A stretch of 64,000 bases of DNA from Streptomyces sp. NBC_01116 (GTDB lineage Bacteria; Actinomycetota; Actinomycetes; Streptomycetales; Streptomycetaceae). A model generated the notes under the pieces. The model saw only the letters and a list, made by a program, of their open reading frames with translations. It did no database searches and was not told the DNA's origin. Made by a program: the position numbers and the translations under genes. Below are positions 25,720 to 33,263 of the stretch, piece by piece. Numbering within the stretch: the first letter of the stretch is position 1; every line of letters begins with the position of its first letter. The DNA lies in assembly GCF_041435495.1 (NCBI RefSeq), contig NZ_CP108644.1, positions 992,001 to 1,056,000 on the forward strand, read 5' to 3'.

Positions 25720-27497
25720 TCGGCGTCGCACCCCCGGCGTACGACCCCGCGGCCCCGGAGTCGGCGACGACGCTGCCCGTGGGCACGCCGACGACCGTAC
25801 GGGGTTACGTACGGAGCCTGCTGCGCCGGCACCGCAGGGCGTTCACCGTCCTGGTCACGGTCAACGCGGTGGCGGTGATCGCCTCGATCACCGGACCGTA
25901 TCTGCTGGGCGGGCTGGTGGAGGACCTGTCCACCGGCGTCACCGACCTGCATCTGGAGCGCACGGCCGCGATCTTCGCCCTCGCGCTGGTCGTCCAGACC
26001 GTGTTCACGCGGTCCATGCGGCTGCGCGGGGCGATGCTGGGCGAGGAGATGCTCGCGGACCTGCGCGAGGACTTCCTCGTACGGTCCGTGGGGCTGCCGC
26101 CCGGGGTGCTGGAGCGGGCCGGGACGGGCGATCTGCTGTCCCGGATCACCACGGACATCGACCGGCTGGCGAACGCGATGCGGGAGGCCGTGCCGCAGTT
26201 GGCGATCGGCGTCGTGTGGACCTCCCTGCTGATCGGCGCGATGACGGTGACCGCTCCCCCGCTGGCGCTGGCCGTGGTGATCGCGCTGCCGGTGCTGATC
26301 GTGGGCTGCCGCTGGTACTTCCGCCGGGCCCCCGCGGCGTACCGCTCGGAGGCCGCCGGTTACGCGGCCGTCGCCGCGATGCTCGCGGAGACGGTGGACG
26401 CGGGGCGGACCGTGGAGGCGCACCGCCTCGGCGACCGCCGGGTGGCGCTGTCGGACCGGCGGATCACGGAGTGGACGGCCTGGGAGCGGTACACGCTGTT
26501 CCTGCGCTCGGTGCTGTTCCCGGTCATCAACGCGACGTTCGTGACGGTCCTCGGCGCGGTGCTGCTGCTCGGCGGCTGGTTCGTGCTGGAGGGCTGGATC
26601 ACGGTCGGGCAGCTGACCACGGGGGCGCTGTTGTCGCAGATGCTGGTCGACCCGATCAACCTGATCCTGCGCTGGTACGACGAGCTCCAGGTGGCCCAGG
26701 TGTCACTGGCCCGGCTGGTCGGCGTCCGGGAGATCGAGCCGGACGCGGGCGACGCCGAGGTCGGTCCGGACGGCCGGGACGTACGGGCGGACGACGTCCG
26801 CTTCGGGTACCGGGAGGGCGTCGACGTCCTGCACGAGGTGTCGCTCGACGTGGCTCCGGGCACCCGGATCGCCCTGGTCGGCCCCTCGGGCGCGGGCAAG
26901 TCCACGCTGGGCCGGCTGCTGGCGGGGATCTACGCGCCGCGCACCGGTGAGGTGACGCTCGGCGGGGCGGAGCTGTCGCGGATGACGGCGGAGCGGGTCC
27001 GCGAGCACGTGGCCCTGGTCAACCAGGAGCACCACGTCTTCGTCGGCTCGCTCCGGGACAACCTCCTGCTGGCCCGCGACGGGGCGGAGGACGCGGAGCT
27101 GTGGGCGTCGCTGGCCGCGGTCGACGCGGACGGCTGGGCGAAGGCCCTGGAGGAGGGGCTGGACACCGAGGTCGGCTCGGGCGGGTTCGCGCTGACCCCG
27201 GCGCAGGCCCAGCAGATCGCGCTGGCCCGGCTCGTGCTGGCCGATCCGCACACGCTGGTGCTGGACGAGGCGACCTCGTTGCTGGACCCGCGGGCCGCCC
27301 GTCACCTGGAGCGTTCACTGGCCCGGGTGCTGGAGGGCCGCACGGTGGTGGCGATCGCGCACCGGCTGCACACCGCGCACGACGCGGATGTGATCGCGGT
27401 CGTGGAGGACGGCCGGATCAGTGAGCTGGGCAGCCACGACGAGCTGGTGGCGGCGGACGGCGCCTACGCGTCCCTGTGGCGGTCCTGGCACGGGTGA
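25716..27497 (+). CDS. ABC exporter subunit with degenerate signature motif (heterodimer half B)
   Basis: 593-residue exporter half. The membrane domain spans about residues 40-330. Walker A is intact (ALVGPSGAGKSTLGRLL), but the LSGGQ signature is replaced by LTPAQAQQIALARL; Walker B TLVLDEATSLLD and H-loop AIAHRLHTAHDAD follow. Pairing this Walker A with the intact LSGGQ of the upstream partner gives one complete ATP site, while the other site lacks both key motifs. The start overlaps the partner's stop (ATGA), consistent with an obligate heterodimer of the TM287/288 type. A strong terminator follows. Confidence 0.9.
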   Translation: MIGVAPPAYDPAAPESATTLPVGTPTTVRGYVRSLLRRHRRAFTVLVTVNAVAVIASITGPYLLGGLVEDLSTGVTDLHLERTAAIFALALVVQTVFTRSMRLRGAMLGEEMLADLREDFLVRSVGLPPGVLERAGTGDLLSRITTDIDRLANAMREAVPQLAIGVVWTSLLIGAMTVTAPPLALAVVIALPVLIVGCRWYFRRAPAAYRSEAAGYAAVAAMLAETVDAGRTVEAHRLGDRRVALSDRRITEWTAWERYTLFLRSVLFPVINATFVTVLGAVLLLGGWFVLEGWITVGQLTTGALLSQMLVDPINLILRWYDELQVAQVSLARLVGVREIEPDAGDAEVGPDGRDVRADDVRFGYREGVDVLHEVSLDVAPGTRIALVGPSGAGKSTLGRLLAGIYAPRTGEVTLGGAELSRMTAERVREHVALVNQEHHVFVGSLRDNLLLARDGAEDAELWASLAAVDADGWAKALEEGLDTEVGSGGFALTPAQAQQIALARLVLADPHTLVLDEATSLLDPRAARHLERSLARVLEGRTVVAIAHRLHTAHDADVIAVVEDGRISELGSHDELVAADGAYASLWRSWHG

Positions 27498-27505
27498 GCC
27501 GCCCG

Positions 27506-27538
27506 GCGGACGGCCCGGGGGGTCACCGGGCCGTCCGC
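27506..27538. terminator. Bidirectional hairpin terminator
   Basis: Perfect 13-bp stem GCGGACGGCCCGG/CCGGGCCGTCCGC with a seven-base loop, between the convergent exporter and spermidine-synthase-like genes; it overlaps the latter's last codons. Confidence 0.75.
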
Positions 27539-29085
27539 GAACGGTCGGGCTGGAGGAGCTGGTCGACGGGCGCGTGGTCGTCGGTGAGCACCCGGGCGTC
27601 CCCGGTCCAGGCGGTGAGGTCGTCGCCGGTGGTGATCCGCCAGCCGATGTCCCGGGCGTCCAGGGCTTCCTGGATCGCGGGGGCGTCGAGGCGGCGGGCG
27701 GAGGCGACCACCACCAGGTTGCCGCCCACGGCGGACGCGGTCGGGTCCAGCCCGATGTCCGCGGGCTTTCCGAGGAGGGCGACGTGCTCGAAGGTCGCGG
27801 CGAGGGTGGCGACCTCGGCGCGGGCGAAGGCCAGCTCGCCGTGGTCGATGAGGTTGACGACGTAGAGGCCGTCCTCGTCGAGCGCCCGGCGGACGTCTCC
27901 CAGCGCCTGTGACGTCGTGAGGTGCCACGGCACGCTGACGCCGCCGAAGGCGTCGCCCACGACCAGGTCGCGGCTGCCCGCCTCCAGCCTGCGCAGGCCC
28001 AGCCGGCCGTCCTCCACGCGTACGCCGATGCCGGTGGCGGTCGACGGCCCCAGGCCGAACCGTTCGCGGTCGATGCGCGCGACTCCGGCGTCGATCTCGG
28101 AGACGGTGCTGCGGGTCCCGGGGCGTGCGGCCGCGAGGTAGCGGGGGAAGGTGAGGCCGCCGCCCCCGATGTGGTGGGCGGTCAGCGGCGCGCCGCCGGG
28201 GAAGGCGGTGTCGGCCACCGAGGCGATGGCGCGCACGTACGCGAACTTCAGGTACGTCGGGTCCTCGACGTCGACGTAGGAGTGGCTCAGTCCGTCGAGG
28301 ACGAGGGTGCGGCCGCTGTCCCGTCCGGGGTCCGCGACGACCTGTGCGCAGTGGTAACGGGTCTCCGCGTCGCAGCCGCCGGGGGCGAACGCGGTGGCGA
28401 GGGAGCCCGCGACGACGGTGGCGAGCGCGACGGCCGTGGCCCGCCGTCGGCGGCGGGCCCGCCAACCGACCAGTGCGGCGCTGAGCACGAGCAGGGTTCC
28501 GAGGCCGATCAGGATGGAGCTGACGGGCAGCCGTGAGACCAGGACGAACCCGGTGAGGACGGTGCCGACGATGGCACCGAAGGTGCCCACGCCCGACAGC
28601 CGCCCGACGACCGTCCCGGTCTCGGCGAGGCTGGTGAGACGCAGCTTCGTCACGAACGGGGTCACCGCGGAGAGCAGCGCGCCGGGCACCAGGAGGGTCG
28701 CCGAGGCGACCAGCAGGAGCAGCGCCGGCGACCACTGGGCGGTGGTGCGCAGCAGGAGCGGGGTGAGCGCGACGACCACGCCCGACACCCCGAGCGCCGG
28801 GGCGATGAGCGGGAGCGGGTCGACCTGGTCGGCGATGCGCCCGCCCAGCCAGGAGCCCAGCGCGATGGCGGTGAGGGCGATGCCGATCACCATCGTGCTG
28901 GTTTCCAGGGTGAGGCCGAGATACGGGGCCAGCAGCCGCAGGGCGACGATCTCGACCACCAGGACCGCGGCCGATGATCCGAACACGAGGACCGCGGCGG
29001 CGCGGGGGCCCAGGCCGTGATCGCGGGGCGGATCGTCCGCCAGGGGGGAGCCGTCGGCCACGGGCGAGGGGGGCGAGGTGGTCAC
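27523..29085 (-). CDS. Membrane-anchored spermidine synthase-like protein
   Basis: 520-residue fusion of a multi-span membrane domain and a spermidine-synthase-like (methyltransferase-fold) domain. The GTG at 29085 has AGGA seven bases upstream. About seven hydrophobic segments occupy residues ~25-230, beginning AAAVLVFGSSAAVLVVEIVALR. The C-terminal half has HIGGGGLTFPRYLAAARPG (the cofactor-binding loop) and VVGDAFGGVSVPWHL. The usual substrate-binding Tyr/Asp pattern is partly altered (GGGG rather than GGGDG), so polyamine synthesis is uncertain. Such proteins are common in actinobacteria and unassigned. Confidence 0.8.
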   Translation of the reverse strand: MTTSPPSPVADGSPLADDPPRDHGLGPRAAAVLVFGSSAAVLVVEIVALRLLAPYLGLTLETSTMVIGIALTAIALGSWLGGRIADQVDPLPLIAPALGVSGVVVALTPLLLRTTAQWSPALLLLVASATLLVPGALLSAVTPFVTKLRLTSLAETGTVVGRLSGVGTFGAIVGTVLTGFVLVSRLPVSSILIGLGTLLVLSAALVGWRARRRRRATAVALATVVAGSLATAFAPGGCDAETRYHCAQVVADPGRDSGRTLVLDGLSHSYVDVEDPTYLKFAYVRAIASVADTAFPGGAPLTAHHIGGGGLTFPRYLAAARPGTRSTVSEIDAGVARIDRERFGLGPSTATGIGVRVEDGRLGLRRLEAGSRDLVVGDAFGGVSVPWHLTTSQALGDVRRALDEDGLYVVNLIDHGELAFARAEVATLAATFEHVALLGKPADIGLDPTASAVGGNLVVVASARRLDAPAIQEALDARDIGWRITTGDDLTAWTGDARVLTDDHAPVDQLLQPDRSRTAR

Positions 29086-29335
29086 CGCAGCATCCTCGCA
29101 CGGGGTGCGGCTGCCGAACTCCCCCTGCTCGGAAGGGAGGAGGGAGCGGCCGTGCGGGCCCCGAGGTCCACCGGCCGCGGGTGCCGCCGGTCCCTCCGAG
29201 CCCGTGAGCGGGCCCCCGTTCACCCCGGTCGGGAGGCGGAGGCCGGGGCGTCCGGTTAAGGATGAGAGGTGAATCACCCGGTAAACGGGGCAGGCGAGCG
29301 CAGGACCACGCAAGCCCGAGAAGGGACGCAGACCC

Positions 29336-30697
29336 GTGGCACCACCCAGGATTCTCGTCGTCGGCGCCGGTTTCGCAGGCGTCGAGTGCGTACGCCGCCT
29401 GGAGCGCAGGCTCGCTCCGGGAGAGGCCCAGATCACGCTCGTCACACCGTTCTCCTACCAGCTGTACCTGCCGCTGCTCCCCCAGGTGGCCTCCGGGGTG
29501 CTCACACCGCAGTCCGTCGCGGTGTCGCTGCGCCGCAGCCGCCGCCACCGGACGAGGATCGTGCCGGGCGGGGCGATCGGCGTGGACACGGCGGCGAAGG
29601 TCTGCGTGATCCGGAAGATCACGGACGAGATCGTGAACGAACCGTACGACTACATCGTGCTGGCCGCGGGCAGTGTCACCCGGACCTTCGACATCCCCGG
29701 ACTGCTGGACAACGCCCGCGGGATGAAGACGCTGGCCGAGGCGGCCTACGTCCGGGACCACGTCATCGCCCAGCTGGATCTGGCGGACGCCAGTCACGAC
29801 GAGGCCGAGCGGGCCTCCCGGCTCCAGTTCGTGGTGGTCGGCGGCGGTTACGCGGGCACGGAGACGGCCGCCTGCCTCCAGCGGCTGACCACCAGCGCGG
29901 TCCGGCACTATCCGCGGCTGGACGCCCAGCTGATCAAGTGGCATCTGATCGACATCGCGCCCAAGCTGATGCCGGAACTGGGCGACAAGCTGGGGCAGGC
30001 CGCCCTGGAGGTGCTCCGCAAGCGGAACATCGAGGTGTCGCTCGGGGTGTCGATCGCCAAGGCGGGGCCGGACGAGGTCACGTTCACCGACGGCCGGGTA
30101 CTGCCCTGCCGGACCCTGATCTGGACCGCCGGAGTGGCCGCCAGCCCGCTGATCGCCACGCTCGGCGCGGAGACCGTACGCGGCCGGCTCGCGGTCACCC
30201 CGCAGCTGAGCCTGCCGGGCGCGGACGGGGTGTTCTCGCTCGGCGACGCGGCCGCGGTGCCCGACCTGGCGAAGGGCGACGGGGCGGTCTGCCCGCCCAC
30301 CGCGCAGCACGCGATGCGCCAGGGCAGGGTGCTGGCGGACAATCTGATCGCCTCGCTGCGCCATCAGCCGCTCCGGGACTACGTGCACAAGGATCTGGGG
30401 CTCGTCGTGGACCTCGGCGGCAAGGACGCCGTGTCCAAGCCGCTGGGCATCGAGCTGCGCGGGCTGCCCGCGCAGGCGGTGGCGCGCGGCTACCACTGGT
30501 CGGCGCTGCGGACGAACGTCGCCAAGACCCGGGTCATGACGAACTGGATGCTGAACGCGGTCGCCGGCGACGACTTCGTGCGGACCGGGTTCCAGTCCCG
30601 CAAGCCGGCGACGCTGCGGGACTTCGAGTACACCGACGCCTATCTGACGCCGGAGCAGATCAAGGAGCACACGGCGGCGACGGTCATCGGGCACTGA
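29336..30697 (+). CDS. ndh: Type II NADH dehydrogenase (NAD(P)/FAD-dependent oxidoreductase)
   Basis: Single-subunit, non-proton-pumping NADH:quinone oxidoreductase-like flavoprotein at the inner face of the membrane, 453 residues. FAD motif RILVVGAGFAGVECVRRL lies at the N-terminus, NADH motif FVVVGGGYAGTETAACL near residue 165, and a distal GVFSLGDAAAVPD near residue 300. The C-terminal half contains TNWMLNAVAGDDFVRTGF, which may contact the membrane. GTG start with AAGGGA nine bases upstream. A long divergent region (29086-29335) separates it from the spermidine-synthase-like gene and includes an imperfect inverted repeat GTGAGCGGG/CCCGTTCAC at 29204-29223. Confidence 0.85.
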   Translation: MAPPRILVVGAGFAGVECVRRLERRLAPGEAQITLVTPFSYQLYLPLLPQVASGVLTPQSVAVSLRRSRRHRTRIVPGGAIGVDTAAKVCVIRKITDEIVNEPYDYIVLAAGSVTRTFDIPGLLDNARGMKTLAEAAYVRDHVIAQLDLADASHDEAERASRLQFVVVGGGYAGTETAACLQRLTTSAVRHYPRLDAQLIKWHLIDIAPKLMPELGDKLGQAALEVLRKRNIEVSLGVSIAKAGPDEVTFTDGRVLPCRTLIWTAGVAASPLIATLGAETVRGRLAVTPQLSLPGADGVFSLGDAAAVPDLAKGDGAVCPPTAQHAMRQGRVLADNLIASLRHQPLRDYVHKDLGLVVDLGGKDAVSKPLGIELRGLPAQAVARGYHWSALRTNVAKTRVMTNWMLNAVAGDDFVRTGFQSRKPATLRDFEYTDAYLTPEQIKEHTAATVIGH

Positions 30698-30714
30698 GCG
30701 GCCACGCACCGTCC

Positions 30715-30744
30715 GAGCGCGTCCCGGGTTCCCGGGGCGCGCTC
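30715..30744. terminator. Bidirectional hairpin terminator
   Basis: 14-bp stem GAGCGCGTCCCGGG/CCCGGGGCGCGCTC (one wobble) with loop TT, between convergent ndh and DNA ligase genes. Confidence 0.75.
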
Positions 30745-32278
30745 ACCGCTGCCGGGACAGGACCGTCTCCACGGTGTCCGCCTCCTGTGCGGTCTTGTCC
30801 TCCCGGTAGCGCAGGACGCGGGCGAACCGGAGGGTGACCCCGGCGGGGTAGCGGGTGGAGCGCTGGAGTCCGTCGTAGGCGATCTCCACGACGAGTTCCG
30901 GGCGTACGGTGACGACCTGGCCGTCGTCGTCGGTCGCCAGCTCTCCCAGCCGTTCGGTCTGCCAGTCCAGCAGGGCGTCCGTGAGCCCCTTGAAGGTCTT
31001 GCCGAGCATCGCGAACGTGCCGTCGGGCCGGCGGGCGCCCAGGTGGAGGTTGGAGAGCTTGCCGGTGCGCCGCCCGCTGCCCCACTCGACGGCCAGGACC
31101 ACCAGGTCCAGGGTGTGCACGGGCTTCACCTTCAGCCAGGAAGCGCCCCGGCGGCCCGCGCTGTAGGCGGCGGCCAGGTCCTTGGCGACGACTCCCTCGT
31201 GACCGCGCTCCAGGGTGTCGGCGAGGAACGCGTCGGCCGCCGCGCGGGCCTCGGGGTCGGCCGGGTCGGCGACCGGGGTGCGCCGGACCCGCAGGCTCTC
31301 GGGGAGCAGCCGGGCCAGGGCCGCGTGGCGGTCGGCGAAGGGCCGGTCGAGCAGGTCCTCGTCGTCGACGAGGAGGGCGTCGAAGAAGACGGGGACGACG
31401 GGCACGTGTGCCGCGGCCGTGGCCACGTCCCGCCGCGAGCCCACCCGGGAGGCGGTCTCCTGGAAGGGCCGGGGCCTGCCGTCCTCCCCCAGGGCGATCA
31501 GCTCGCCGTCGAGGACGAAGCGGCGCGCGTCGAGCGCGGCGACGGCGGTGACCAGTTCGGGCAGCCGGTCGGTGATGTCGTCGAGGGTCCGGGTGTAGGC
31601 GCGGATCCGGTCGCCGTCCCGGTGGACCTGCACCCGAATCCCGTCGAGCTTCTCCTCGACCACGCACGGGCCCAGCTTGTCGAGGGCCTCGCCGACCGTG
31701 GCGGCACTGTGCGCGAGCATCGGCTGGACGGGCCGCCCGACGGTGAGACGGAAGCCGGCGAGCGCTCCGGGTCCGTCGGCGAGGAGGACCTTGGCGACCT
31801 CCTGGAGGGACCCGGCGAGCATCACGGCGCGCCTGACGTCGGCGGGCGGGGCTCCGGCGGCGTGGGCCAGGGCGTCGGCGGCGACGGCGTCCAGGGCCCC
31901 CTGGCGTACCTCGCCGGTGAGCAGGGCCCGCAGGAAGCGCTGCTCGTCGGCGGTGGCGGCGGCGAGCAGGGCGCGCAGGCGGCTCCGGCGCAGGGCCTGG
32001 GAGCCGGGGCCGGAGGTGGCGGCCAGGGCGGTCAGCTCGGCATCGACGCCCGTGACGGTGAGGGTGGGCCCGGAGGCCGGTTCCACCGGGTCCCCCAGGC
32101 TCCGCCGGCCGACGCCGATGCGGCCCTGGGGCAGCCGTCCGGCGAGGTACGGGATGACGACGGGGACGTCCTCGGGTGCGGCGTCGCGGAAGAGACCGGC
32201 GAGGAGCGCCGTCTTGCGGGACCGGGCGGAGGTGGCGGCGACCTCCAGGGACACCTGGGCGAGCTCGGCGAGCAGCAT
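30743..32278 (-). CDS. ligB: ATP-dependent DNA ligase, LigB type
   Basis: 511-residue ATP-dependent DNA ligase resembling mycobacterial LigB. An N-terminal DNA-binding domain (residues 1-185) precedes the nucleotidyltransferase core with the adenylation motif EEKLDGIRVQ (Lys210), then FVLDGELIAL, VPVFFDALLVD, HEGVVAKDL and WLKVKPVHTLD, and a C-terminal OB-fold domain ending near the stop. Length fits the family. The essential replicative ligase in these bacteria is NAD-dependent LigA, so this enzyme is probably accessory, in repair. It stands alone, transcribed toward ndh. Confidence 0.92.
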   Translation of the reverse strand: MLLAELAQVSLEVAATSARSRKTALLAGLFRDAAPEDVPVVIPYLAGRLPQGRIGVGRRSLGDPVEPASGPTLTVTGVDAELTALAATSGPGSQALRRSRLRALLAAATADEQRFLRALLTGEVRQGALDAVAADALAHAAGAPPADVRRAVMLAGSLQEVAKVLLADGPGALAGFRLTVGRPVQPMLAHSAATVGEALDKLGPCVVEEKLDGIRVQVHRDGDRIRAYTRTLDDITDRLPELVTAVAALDARRFVLDGELIALGEDGRPRPFQETASRVGSRRDVATAAAHVPVVPVFFDALLVDDEDLLDRPFADRHAALARLLPESLRVRRTPVADPADPEARAAADAFLADTLERGHEGVVAKDLAAAYSAGRRGASWLKVKPVHTLDLVVLAVEWGSGRRTGKLSNLHLGARRPDGTFAMLGKTFKGLTDALLDWQTERLGELATDDDGQVVTVRPELVVEIAYDGLQRSTRYPAGVTLRFARVLRYREDKTAQEADTVETVLSRQR

Positions 32279-32334
32279 GCCGCCATCGTGCTACGGGACG
32301 GAGGGCGCCGCCCGCCCGCGCGAGCGGCGGCCGG

Positions 32335-33126
32335 TCATATGAAGTTGAGGGCGGCGGCCCCGCCCACTCCCCCGAGCACCATGAACGCGGGCATCAGCAC
32401 CTTGATCTCCACCCAGCTGCCTGCCCGGAACCGCATGAACTTCGGAGGGCCGAGCGGGTACCAGCGCTTTCCGGCGATCGGGAGCGGCCAGAGGATCGGG
32501 CAGCCCGAGACGGTCAGCGCGTCCCCGATGTCGTGGACCAGGGCGCCGAGCACGATGGGCAGGCCGAGCCACATGTACTCCTGGCCGGGGGCGTCGAAGA
32601 GCCAGCCGGCCCCGTTGCCCTGCTGGTCCAGGACACCGGCGAGGATCCAGGCGCTGGTGGCGCCGAGCAGCCAGACGAGGACGTCGCTGGAGACCCGGGC
32701 GGCCCGCCACAGCAGGCCCTCGACGGCCAGCACCAGGTGGACGAAGAGAATCGCGAGGACCGCCCAGCGCCCGCCGCTGACCGCGGCGAAGGAGCAGCCG
32801 GCGCCCATCAGGACGGCGAAGAACCAGGTGTGGGTGAGGGTCCGGTGGCCGCCGGTGCGGCGGGGGTCGGCCTTGCTCTTGGTGGCCTTGTAGACGGCGT
32901 ACGACAGCTTGTCGGCTATCTCGCAGAGCCCCTTGGAGAGCGGGCCGAAGGCGCGCGAGATGGTCGCGGACTTGTGGTCGAGGTCGGGGGCGAGCGCGGC
33001 TCCCGCGCAGATCAGCGCACCGACGACGAGGACGGGCCAGGGCATCGTGTGGCCCGTGGCGGCCGCCGCCGCGCCCGCCCCCAGCCAGGCCGCTGCTCCT
33101 GACAGGGAGTGTGCCGGTCCCATCAT
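32335..33126 (-). CDS. Membrane-bound metal-dependent hydrolase, YdjM/DUF457 family
   Basis: 263-residue integral membrane protein of the LexA-binding, inner-membrane-associated putative hydrolase family. Conserved metal-ligand motifs are AHSLSGAAAW at the N-terminus, PDLDHKSATI near residue 47, GGHRTLTHTW near residue 92 and LVHDIGDALTVSGCP near residue 205. About five to six membrane segments lie between them. The activity of the family is unproven. Divergent from the helicase gene. Confidence 0.85.
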   Translation of the reverse strand: MMGPAHSLSGAAAWLGAGAAAAATGHTMPWPVLVVGALICAGAALAPDLDHKSATISRAFGPLSKGLCEIADKLSYAVYKATKSKADPRRTGGHRTLTHTWFFAVLMGAGCSFAAVSGGRWAVLAILFVHLVLAVEGLLWRAARVSSDVLVWLLGATSAWILAGVLDQQGNGAGWLFDAPGQEYMWLGLPIVLGALVHDIGDALTVSGCPILWPLPIAGKRWYPLGPPKFMRFRAGSWVEIKVLMPAFMVLGGVGGAAALNFI

Positions 33127-33251
33127 GGTCTTTCCCGCCCCCAGCGCTTCGTACGCCCATCACCGGTACGGCGCGGGCAGGTTGACACCGCAGCGTATCG
33201 TCCGTGATCTTCGTGCCGTCCGCCGGTTCCCTCATCCGGGCCGAAGACAGG

Positions 33252-33257
33252 CAAGAT
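33252..33257 (+). promoter_or_regulatory. Putative -10 element of a leaderless helicase transcript
   Basis: CAAGAT ends six bases before the GTG at 33264. No Shine-Dalgarno is visible at proper spacing. Weak evidence on its own, but it repeats a spacing seen at several starts in this window. Confidence 0.3.
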
Positions 33258-33263
33258 GGGGGC

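Noticed and set aside
29204..29223. Rex (redox repressor) site upstream of ndh
   Set aside because: The inverted repeat GTGAGCGGG/CCCGTTCAC has the wrong spacing and core for a Rex operator.
27464..30709. A 1081-codon minus-strand open frame
   Set aside because: It runs antisense to ndh and in the wrong frame across the spermidine-synthase-like gene; the translation is Arg/Gly/Pro-rich without domains.
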